From Pyxicephalus adspersus (Eukaryota; Chordata; Amphibia; Anura; Pyxicephalidae), in NCBI RefSeq assembly GCF_032062135.1, contig NC_092869.1, forward strand, positions 46,223,522 to 46,287,521: DNA of 64,000 nt, in the 5' to 3' direction. The translations under genes and the position numbers were made by a program. A model generated the notes under the pieces. It was not told the origin of the DNA. It made no database searches and was given only the letters and a program-made list of their open reading frames with translations. This document shows, piece by piece, positions 44,401 to 56,400 of this stretch (positions within the stretch are counted from its first letter, which is position 1; each line of letters starts with the position of its first letter).

Positions 44401-47400
44401 TAGTGGATGGTTTAGTAAACTACAGAAGTGTTAATACTGAAAAAATGATTCTTTAGAGAAAATTAATAAATCCGTAAAGGTGACACATATAGGAACATGT
44501 AGGGATGTTTTGGCACCACCTTCTAAAAGGCAACAAGAAATGGAAACATTTTGCTCTTGTTTTCTGGAATAAATGGTGCCTATTCCAATCAAACAGCCTA
44601 TTTAGAGATTTGGTAGGAAAGGGTCACTTATAAATACGTACTGAAAGGGAAGGCCAGGCCGTTCTGCTCCATGAGCTTCAGGGTGTCATCTCCACATTCT
44701 GTAGAAAGTTCCATGAAGGGCGGAGAACATAATCTCTCATCTGCAAAATAACAAAAAAGACGAGCAGGTCACAAATGTGCGAATTACGCCATATATTTAT
44801 CGGCCATATAAACCTTGTAGATCAGGGTTTGTGCCAGCAGAGGGCAGGAAAGAGGCAAGGAATTGATACAAGATGCAGGAGGACTGAAGGTTCTGTACCC
44901 ATACGCCCGCCATCTGATGGACCACACCAGGGACGGTGACCCAATATATGCAATATATATATATATAATATATACAATTTTAACCAGGAATTTAGCTATC
45001 AGGCTGGAGTTTCCCTTCAGATACTGAACTTTCCATCCCTGATATCTGCCATCTGATAACATTGTTCCAGCATTTTATACACCAGAAGAATCGATTTCCC
45101 ATGAAAAGTGATAAGTGAACAGCTGTGCCCTCATTACAGGCACATCGTCAATCATTAACATGCTGCAGAACAATACAGCAAATTCACAAGCATGCGGCGT
45201 CTATTGCGTCAGCCGTGGCATCAGGCTGAGTTTACTGTAAAAGGTTTGCTGGAGATGCAGAGAACCCAAAATTTGGCAGAGTGGCTGCGATGGAGATAAA
45301 CAGATTGACTGGTCTTGTCTCCGCCCTTCCTGTAGTTTTCAACAGGCAGCCTGTGGTAGGTGGGGCCTGTTAGGCCCCTCCCACCCCTCTGCTCTCTGCA
45401 CAAACAACATATAGCACAATGATTATGTTTCTGCCACTTTCACTAAGTAATAGTTGGCTTTGTAGAGGCGTTTGTTGCACACAAAGCACAATTATAGGTT
45501 GAGAAACAAATAAATGCATTTTTGTTCTCAAAATTCAACTTTAAAGTAAACTTGTTGTTGCATACCCATGTGATTGTAAATGAATATAGGATAAAAGGGT
45601 GGATATTTCTGCTGTATATTTTCATGTCAGCAGCTTGTGTGCTGGTAAAGTTACTGACAGGTCCACTTGAAGGAATATTCAGGTTTGCTGGGTCAGTCTC
45701 CTAGAATTCTCATGTACCAATCTTATATTACAAACTATACAGTGCTTTGTGTTGCAAAAGGCTGGTTATGGGGTGCCCAGGCCTATGATAAAGACATTTC
45801 AGCTCCTGCGTGTGCTCACGGTTTCTCTCCCTCGATGTATTATTATTCTCTCTATAGGTTGTATTTATTATTTTTATTATTTAATTTCCATTTTGTTTTT
45901 TTTATTGCAGAGCCTGGAATTAGGATGACCTCTATTACTGTGCAATGCTGCCACCTAGTGGAGGAACCAATGTAATGCTTTCTTTTCTCATATTCTGCAG
46001 TTTCCCTTTAAACCCTTCACTTGCTTTGCTGCCAGTTCTGTGCAATTTTGAAAATCACATCAGGCAACTCAATTCACTTCCACCATCAGATCCCGAAGCC
46101 TCTGGTATTCTGCTGGAAGCCTCAGAACCTGACAAGTGCCATTCCTACACCCACCTCCTTCTCAGAAGTCCCCGGAGATCAGAGAGAAGCGAAACGCAGC
46201 AGACAGAATCAGGCCGCACTGCGTCAGGGTACAATCTGCAGAGCGAGAATTTAACTCCAATCTGTGTGATAAATCTTTTATATTTTCTAAGGCAAAGAGA
46301 CTTCTAAAGATCAGAGAATTGTCTGTGCTCCCCGATACGTTACAAGCGACTGCTGCACCAAGAGATGTGTCATTAGGGATAATGAAGAGTTACCAGAGAG
46401 TGCTGAGGAGGATCTGATACACCAGAGTAGTGACACACCTCCTGGTTTGGGGTGACAGAACCAGATTTTTTACCCCCTGCAGGAAAAACAAGAAGCTGAA
46501 ATTCTTTAGAACTCAGAAATGAAAATAAATATTGGGACATGGCCATGGTGATCATTCACAGACACCTGAGCGCCACAAAGCATCCAAGCCATGGGCGCAA
46601 TTTGTGGAATGCAAAACAATTTCTGCGGGTGGACAGCAAATGACACCGCATGACTGTCCCTGGGTGTCACACATGCAGAGGTCTCTCCTGCAACATATTC
46701 TGCATTTCATTCCTCACTCACCTACATGATTTAACTCTTTCCCCACTCAATTTCTCTGTACAGTCTCTGCGTTTTGCCTAACTCTGGGTTAAATTAAAAA
46801 AATGAATGCCCCTGCTGGATTAAAAGAAAGACACAGCCCTGGCCGCAATACTCACCTCCAATACAGTGCTGACCCTTGCAGAGACCACAAGGGTTTCATG
46901 AACTGCCAGTAACAGGGCGCCCTGAACTTCATCAGTGCATCATTACTGTTCCCTGCAGCACCACCCACATATCGATGGAGGAGAGGTGGCCCCGAGCACC
47001 ATCTGACCCGCTAGATTCTCTCTCACTTCCTGTCTGATAAAATCGTCAGCTCAAGGAAGGGAAAATCTCCCCAACAAAGACCCTGAATAAAATCTGACAG
47101 GTAATCTAACCCTCCCCCCCCCTGGCTGGATGAGGAATACAGCAATTACTGGGTTAGGCGACACACATTCCATTTTTTCTCTTTCTAAGATTTTTGCCCC
47201 AGGAAGCCGCCGCCTGTCATTGTAGAATTTCTCTTTTTGCCCTCTGGCTGTACAAACTGTAACGCTAAGTAATGCAAATAAAAGCCTGTTTGGACGACAC
47301 CGCGATCCTTCATGACGCCCGGTGAGAGTTGAAATGTGAGATTTGTGCAGATGGAGAGCTAAAGAGGACCTGTTATCAGATATGTGACACCTCCAGGTAT

Positions 47401-50400
47401 GTAGAACCTCAAAGATTACAGCACTCCCCATGACAATGCCTTCATCTGCTTTTCTCTTCAGAACAGAGCCATCTTTGTTTGGGCATCATCTGGGGTCACC
47501 ATGCTGTCCTTAGATGTCAGCTCCGGGTAGACACAACCATACAAATCCCAATGTCTGGACAGTTTTTGTCTGTGTTACAAATGTCTGAAACAGATCACTG
47601 CACAACCTAAAAGAGACAGCTGCAGAGACTGCATCAGGGGCCGGGGATGCAGAGACAGTCTCAGAGGGTGGGGGTGTAGAGACGGCCTCAGGCGCCGGGG
47701 ACACAGAGACGGCCTCAGGGGCCAAGAACGCAGAGATGGCCTCAGGGGCCAGGGACGCAGAGACGGCCTCAGAGGGTGGGGGTGTAGAGACGGTCTCAGG
47801 GGCAGGGGACGCAGAGACAGCCTCAGAGGCCGGGGACGCAGAGACGGCCTCAGGGGCCAGGGGCGCAAAGACGGCCTCAGGGGCCAGGGACGCAGGGACG
47901 GTCTCACAGGCTGAGGGTGAGAGACAGCCTCAGAGGCCGGGGACGCAGAGATGGCATCAGGGCCCGAGGACACAGAGACGGTATCACAGGCTGGGGGTGC
48001 AGAGATGGCCCCAGGGTCCGGGGATGCAGAGACGGTCTCACAGGCTGGAGGTGCAGAGACAGCTAAGTGGGCTGAAGGTGCATAGACGGCCTCACGGACT
48101 GGGGGTGCATAGACGGCCTAATGGGCCGGGGATGCAGAGGTAACAGGACCCACAGGACAGAACAGAAGGAAGTACCTGTGTACTGTTACCTAGAAAGTGT
48201 GCTGGTATTTACACATTATGGCAAATGTTCACCTTCACCACCAGGGGGAAATGCTGCTCCCTGTCTGCAGACTGATGACATCATCAATGCCTAGGCACAG
48301 TCACCTACCTGCGGTCAAGAATGGCTTTGCTATAAATGTCACGGTTTGATATTGTGACATGTCGGGAATTGGAAGATTAAAGAAAGATCCACTAAGACAA
48401 GGATGCAGGGATACCTCAGCTCCAGATTGACATGCTTGTAACAGGTCACTAGATCAAAAATTACCAAAGGTGGCACCAAGTAAAAAAAAAGAACAAAAAA
48501 AAAAAAATTAAAAAATACATGTGTTTATGTGTTCATGATACGTTTCCCTCCTCTTGTGTCCAATGAGAGCCCATAAATCCCTTTCATCCTTTGCAGAGAG
48601 CGTCATAACTTTAACACATGTGGCTACAATCCATGCTCCATTCAGAATGCCTTGATTTGTAGCCACCCCATTGAGCGGTTTTGTACTACAAGTGTGACCA
48701 CACGCAACTGTTTGAATGGGGCCACATAATATCCGCAGAAGAGATGCAGCAAAGAATCTGCAATTGCAGGAAATATTTTTTTTTTCTTTTATAGCACCTG
48801 AAATTTTACTCCAAGAAGAACTCCGGCCACTGAAACCGCATTTTAGCCCTTGCTGCACTGCTGGGTGTAATCACCTCTAATCCTCCTTTAGATTGAATTT
48901 CCCTCATTTCCTGCACAGCAGCAGAAAACCAGCTGACGATGGGAATAAAATGTTTTACGGGTGACAAAAAAAAACCCGTCTGCAATTTACTGAGAGCCTG
49001 AAAATGACAATGAACTAAATCTGCAGCCAGAAGAAGTGAACCAGTCGTGGATGGATGAATAAATGAATGAATGATTGAATGGGATTTCATGCAGTGGCAT
49101 GCCAGGGACATAATGAACTCTTAATGGGCTCTTAAGGTGGAATGCTTGGAAAGGTGTTGGCAGTGAAAGGGTGAATGTGCAAGCTCCAGCGGTGCTCAAT
49201 AGAAGCTAATATAAGAACGGTGGGTGTGATGTGGGGAGACGCTGTGTTTACTATCTGTGTGAATGTGGAAGGAAATTAACCCATCGAAGAAATCGCAATA
49301 CAACAAGACCGGAATCAGAAAATACTTTACAAGGGAAACCCAAAATCATGCAACACCCATCAGAGATTGCAGCAAACTCCACTACAAAGCTGTACTAAAG
49401 CCCCTCCGTCCTATAACCCAACCTGCTAAGATATGTTGTCTATGGGTCAGAGCATCGGAGACATTAGGAACATGCACCAAGGACATGGAATATATTAGGA
49501 AAGTACTTCTAGGATTAGCGGGATGACCAGAGAGTGCTTAGAGGGTCTCCAAACAAGGAGAGTGATTTGAGATTCCTTAGAAAGGGCAGAAAGAGTGCTA
49601 AGAGTTCATAATAATACATTGATTATGTTTCTGTAGAACAAGCAGAGAGTGCTAGGATAAGCAGCGACTTCTTTACAACTAGAACAAACAGAGAGTGTTT
49701 AGAATTCCTAACAATAGCAGTTTATGCTGAGAATTTCTTACAGAATCGGAGCGTGCTTATAGAGTCTTAGAACACACAGAGAGTGCTAGGAGCAAACAAT
49801 CAGAGAGTGGCTTCAGTATCAGACCAAGATGACCATGCTCAGAAGTCCTTGGAAACTCTAAGCGCTCTCTGCTTGTTCTAAGACCAAGATGACCATGCTT
49901 AGAGTTCCATACAAGCAGAGAATGTTAGAAGTGTCTGCAGAAATGCAGAGTTAAAACAGATAGTGATTGGAGTTCCATAGAAAACGCAGAGAACGCCTAC
50001 ATTGTCTTAGGACACACAGAAAGTGCTAGGAGTGTTTTTGGAAAACAAGAGAGAACCCTGAAACAAGGAGAGAGTGCTAGGAGCATCTTCAATTAAGCTG
50101 AGAGTTCCTTAACACAAGCAGAGAGTGCCAGGAAAGTTTTTAGGAAAGGAGAGAGTAACTTGTAAGGAGGCGATGGGAGAGGAGAGTGCTAGGTGCATCT
50201 TCAATCAAGCAGAGACTTCCATACAACACACAGAGTGCTAGGAGTGTCTTCAATGAAGCAGAGAGACCCTGAGACAAGCAGAGAGTGCCAGGAGTGTTTA
50301 TGGAACAGGAGAGTATTTTGTAATGAAGAAAGGAAAGGAGAGAAGAGAAGAGAAGAGAAGAGAGGAGAGCATATCAGAACCAGCAAACCATGCTTAGAGT

Positions 50401-53400
50401 TCCTTAGCACTAGCAGAGAGTGCTAGGAGCATTTTCAATCAAACAGAAAGTTCTAAAAAAAACAGAGATCCAGCAGAGAGTGCCAGGAGTTTTTTTAGGG
50501 AAGTGAGAGGGTGGTTAGTAACAAGGCGAGGGGAGAGGAGAGAGCTAGGAGTGTCTTTAATCAAGCAAGCAAATACTTCTATACAACACGCAGTGAGTGT
50601 TAGGAGTGTCTTCAATCAAGCAGAGATTTCCATACAACATACAGAGAGTGCTAGGAGTGTCTTCAATCAAGCAGAGAGTCCCTTACAACAAGCAGAGAGT
50701 TCCATACAACACGCAGAGAGTGTTAGGAGTGTCTTCAATCAAGCAGAGATTTCCAAACAACACGCAGAGAGTGCTAGGAGCATTAGCAATCAAGCAGAGA
50801 TTTCCCTACAACACGCAGAGAGTGTTAGGAGTGTCTTCAATCAAGCAGAGATTTCCATACAACACGCAGAGAGTGTTAGGAGTGTCTCCAATCAAGCAGA
50901 GATTTCCATACAACACGCAGAGAGTGCTAGGAGTGTCTTCAGACAAGCAAACAGTTTATTAGAATAAACAGAGAGTGCTTAGAGCATCCTCCATCAAGCA
51001 GAAAAATGTAAATTATTGCAAAGATACAGAAGATCATTAGCAATTACAATGACCCCTCTTATTAGGAATTTCTTGGACTGAAGGTGGAAACTGTCAATGT
51101 AACCCCAAACTCTGCATTAGGGATCCATTTTATCCCGAATTCTCAATACCTTCCGTCATTAAAATCCAACTCACTACATTCATTGATGGTGAATGTTATA
51201 TAGAACTCTACTGTTACAGTAATTGTTGATGCTGCACGGTGCACAGAACAAACCATCCACCCCCCAATGATAAGTCTTTCCTTATTTCCCCAATGATCTG
51301 AATTCTGCAATATTTTGTCCTCGCTGACCCGGTTCCTCATAAATAATCTTTGCCCACAGGCGACATCCCAACAAGCCACTGCCAGGAAGGTGTTAAGCTG
51401 CGTCCGCGGGTTAATCTAAAAACTGGATGAGTCAGCAATCTGCCAAGAGAAGGGCTGGGTGGGTGGCTGAAATGTTAGCAGCAACATGGCATTTGGAGCT
51501 TAGACTGGGCTCTAGGAGACACAAACAGGCTGTCAGATGGCCGGGCGCCCCCCTCTACAAAGTGCTCTTTATGTTTAATAGGCAAACCTTTTCTTTCATG
51601 TCCATCCGGGATGTTTAATGACTTTTTAAAAAACTCTTTCCTTTCATTTTTCTCTCATCGCTCGTCTCCACTTATAAAAACCCCGGCTGACAGGGCGGCG
51701 GCGCAGAATGGTGAAACGTTAACAGACGCGAGTATTCCTACGTCCGATGGACTGGCAGGACTTACATGGTCATTTTTTTGGAAGACGGTCACATATCCCA
51801 TATATCATGGAGACGTATGAGAGCCATTCCCGATGCTGCGAGCAGAAGATGCGTTTACATCATCTTTATGTGCGTCTCAGAATAAATGTAAATTGTGATC
51901 TGCAGAATATTTCTACTTTTTCAGGCTGGGACTTCATACTAAAAATGGGCTCAGATGGAAATTTAGGCAAGGAATGATATCACACAGGCAGAAAATAAAA
52001 AGGTTTCATTGGCTGCTGAGGATACTTTATAGATACTTATAGATAAAATAATATTGTTTGCTTGCACTGGTCATAAAAAAAAAAACAATTTTGTAAGAGT
52101 CCAGGGCTTCACTTTTTTTTTTTTAACCTGGCAATCTTATGAAGAATCTCAACCCGATTCTATAAAAGAACAAATTATGAAAACTTTTGAACATAGTTCA
52201 TGGTATACCTTATGAATGTTAGACAATACTCCCCCCAATTCCCTTAAATGTTGATTGATTCTTGCAATTATTGTTTTGTGGTTTGTTTTACCCAACTGTT
52301 TTTTTGGACTGTTTGAACAGACTGATGAAACTTTTTCTTTTATAATGTTTGTAACCTTTTTCCTGTTGTTAATTGTGTTTTCTTCTGTACTGTTATTTAT
52401 TTATAAATCCATCAATAAAAATTATTTTAAAAAAATGATCCTCCTACAGATGACCAGGAAACCTTACAACATAAAACACTGAAGGAGTAAAGAAAGTAGT
52501 TTCAGCAAATTCTATAGATTGTTTTAGGAAAAAGCTGAATGATTTCCAAGAGCACAGAATATAACTGGGGATTAAAGATTAGAATGACACCACAGACTGC
52601 TGATCCAGGGAACATCCGATTGCTTTAATGAATTGGGATTATTTTTTCCCTGTTGGAGCAAATTTAAAAAAGGGTTTTTTTTTGCCTTCCTCTGGATCAT
52701 CTGTGCATATATGTTTCTATCTGGAATACTCAGGTCTTCTAGTATGTTTATTATTTCTCTAATGTGAATTTGATGGATTTGTGTATATTTGCAACCTATG
52801 TAAACGAACATGGTGTGCTCAATTTGTAATAAGAAAACAAAAAAACAACTTTTAATTTCACATTTAAACAGCGAAATTGGAACTCAGTTCGGGCCGATGA
52901 TAACCAAGCAAGCCTAATGGATCCAAGACTCAGTGTACAAATATCCAAAAAGGGAAACAATAGTTTGTGATAACTTCCAGCATCAGTACAATTGTAAGCT
53001 CTTCTGGGCACGGTCCTCTCCTCCTCCTGTGCCAATGTTTGGATCTGTCATAATTAATGTACAGCGCTGCATAATGTTGGTGCTATATATAGTTTATTAA
53101 TAAAAATCATAATAATATTGCAAGAATGCTGTACAGCGCTGTTCTGTTTTACTGAAAGGGAAATGTAGGAGGCACCCAGCTGGGTCTTTTTCATAGCAAA
53201 CTATGGAAGCCATTAGTGGTCTGCTTAAAGATCCAGCATGGGCATTTGTTAGAGGAAATTATGGATCTGCTGTACTAATATTAGATGCAAGAAATCCCGA
53301 GCATGCCGGTTTGCGCATGTGTGCTCGGGAGGCCTTGTAGACACATCAATTAGATACAAAGAATTAAAAAAGGAGAAAAATGCAAACCATCCAACCAACT

Positions 53401-56400
53401 ATCAGTCAATTGACAAAAGAGTCCGAATCAACTCTAATACGTCATCTTGTTATGACAACGCGTTTCAGGGTTTAACAAGCTCCTCATCGGGTTTGATTTT
53501 TGCAATTAAAGGCTGTAAAGACCCAGAATCATCAGGATGTTTTATTGGATCGGTGCAATATACAACATCTTTAGCATTGGTAAGACAGCTCACTTTGTGT
53601 GGGGGGTAAATATTTAGGCTGAATTCATTCATCAGGTAATGGTTAGTACTTCAGATTTGCTGTATAGGTTACAAGAAAACAATGGAGGACCTGTAGTCAG
53701 TTTATAGTACATGGATGGGGAAGGGGGTGATGACAGAATCCAGGACAGGCTGAAGACAAAAGGAAAAGATTTTACAGGTAGACAGACATTAAATCTTCCT
53801 GTAGACGCCCCCCTTCCCCGCCTCACCAGTGGAGATGTTTGCTTTACGATTCCATACAAGATTTGCCTTCCTGTGATGAGGGGTCATAAATGGAGCATTC
53901 AGATCTGCATTTTGTCTGCTGTGTATATCCAGAGACAGGCAGACTTTCCCGATTGTATATAAAAAAAAAAAAAAAATTCCCCCCTGGCTGCCTATAACAA
54001 TGTCGCTTATATCATAGAAATGTCTTTTATACTTCCACCCCTCTCATTAAGCTTTTTATCATACTACACAAGGGTAAGAGGCTCAGTGCTGCCCTCTATG
54101 CCAGGCCCATGGCACTCTCCCCCATCAAAAAAAATGGCACTCTTTAAATCTGCATTGTTCCTTTAAATCAGACATTTTCTCACATTGCATACTTTGCTTT
54201 GTCTTTCACTAGAATGCCAACTATGAATCTTTACAAATCGCGGACTAAATTTAATAAGTAGTTACGGGAGCATTTTCTGTGTTCAATAATTTGCACATGG
54301 CACAAGCGCCCGCAGGTTGTAACCACAACACCTGTTCATCACCAAGGTCTAAATTACTCCTCACTCATTTCCTTCTAGACTGAATCTGCCATATGCTGCC
54401 TAACAACCCTGCCAAGTCCACTCTAATTGCAAAGAAAAAAAAGAAATAGAAAGTAGGAGAATGAAAAAAGACAACGGATACAAAAATTGTAATACAGAGT
54501 ATATGGAAAACACTGGAAGTGCACAAAAGTCTGAAAGTTTGCCAAATTTTCTTAGATGTTACACAGGGCTGCATGCCAACGTTCAATGATTCTGCATTGT
54601 GAAATCGCCCTGCTGTGTGCTCCTAGGGGGCGGGGCTGGAATCTAAAACTCCGCCTCCAAAGAACATTTCAGTACTATGGTGATCAAGGCAGCAGAAAAC
54701 TTCTGATGCCTAATTGGTCATAAATATTTTTAATATTTAATATTACGCAGCGCTGTTGCAAATGACAGACTGATATAGACTGTGATACAGGAGGAGGGGA
54801 CCCTGCCCCGAAGAGCTTACAATCTACGAGACTATAATGAGTTATATAATTGCTCCAAGTCGGATTGTTAGCTGCGTGGGGGAACCAGAAATCTTTGCAC
54901 ATTATCCCATCTCAGGTTTGGGATGTTGGAGGTCCAGATGATGGCCAAAAGGGAGCCGGTAACACCGGGCAGGACTCCGAACTGACTGTCATCACACCTC
55001 CTTTACGGATAAAAGTCGGCATTTAAAGGATTACACTCCTAGCTCTGGCGGATACCAGATAAAAGCTCTTCTTTCAACACTGGGAAATGTCGCACCTGGC
55101 GTACGGATTTATTTTTAGATAATATTAGGAATGTAATCCAGAGGAGGAGCCGGAAAGCAGGACAATCTCTCCTCACCATATTTATATTCGCTGAAGTTCT
55201 ACATCTGCTGTGATCTACGGATAGCACTGAATTTCACGTTCATGTTCAACTATAAGATTTCCCCTGACATTGGCGATCTGGGTACAATGGCCAATGAAAG
55301 GGCCGGGGGGTATAGATCAAGCAGCAAGCGAACAATCAGGGTGTTGGAAGTAGGAAAAATGGACAATTATTTGGATCTGAGCGAAACTGACGTAGGGCCA
55401 AATTTGGACACCTGTGTCAGAACATCTCCAAAATGGGAAATTTTGTGGGGTGTGATGGGCACCCATGGTTTACTGATGCACATTACGGGGTGGGTGGGAA
55501 GTTAGGTTGTCTGGTGCTATCTGACAAGGAGCTACCGAATTACAAATTACTGAAAAACAGAACTCTGCCCATGCAGGAAAAGTATTGGAACACGCAGAGC
55601 ATTGCAGCTTGATGGTGCTGCATATCCGCAGACCAACCAGAATGCCCCGTGCTGCCCCTGAGCTGCTAAAGTCTGGCTTTGCAGCACTGAGCTCTGGGTT
55701 CAGTTCCCATCAGATCATTTAAATGTTACAAAGAAGTAATTGATGAAAATGTGGAAGACATAGAAATGATATATCTCCCTATCTCAGCTCATTCTGCCAC
55801 AATCCTGACATTTCTAGGTCTCCTTTTTGCTGTGGTGCCGTTTCTGGTTTCTAATAAAGAAATAGTGAGAATCTTCTGTATTTTCCCCCAAGGGGCACAG
55901 CCGCCACACTCTGCACTCCATCACAATTATTCTGTTTGATGGGCCCGTTCATCCAGAGACATTCCTGCAAACCGGCTGCGGGCTGTGTGTGATTAGAGGG
56001 CCGAGGCTGCAATTATGTCACCAACATCTGCTGGTGCCTTGTTGAGGGCTCATATCTGTGTAACAACCCAATTGGAGCAGATCAGCAGCAATTATAGGAA
56101 ATAANNNNNNNNNNNNNNNNNNNNNNNNNNNNNNNNNNNNNNNNNNNNNNNNNNNNNNNNNNNNNNNNNNNNNNNNNNNNNNNNNNNNNNNNNNNNNNNN
56201 NNNNNNNNNNNNNNNNNNNNNNNNNNNNNNNNNNNNNNNNNNNNNNNNNNNNNNNNNNNNNNNNNNNNNNNNNNNNNNNNNNNNNNNNNNNNNNNNNNNN
56301 NNNNNNNNNNNNNNNNNNNNNNNNNNNNNNNNNNNNNNNNNNNNNNNNNNNNNNNNNNNNNNNNNNNNNNNNNNNNNNNNNNNNNNNNNNNNNNNNNNNN

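Noticed and set aside
47575..48143. Repeat-encoded ORFs on both strands (132 and 135 codons)
   Set aside because: Product of a 27-bp tandem repeat lacking stops; no homology, promoter or splice support.
50503..50967. ORFs of 154 and 121 codons with repeated AESVRSVFNQAE
   Set aside because: A 51-bp minisatellite gives in-frame repeats automatically; it lies inside an ITPK1 intron on the opposite strand.
49550..51000. CRISPR-like spaced repeats
   Set aside because: Vertebrate DNA; units are contiguous or decayed minisatellite copies without unique spacers or associated genes.
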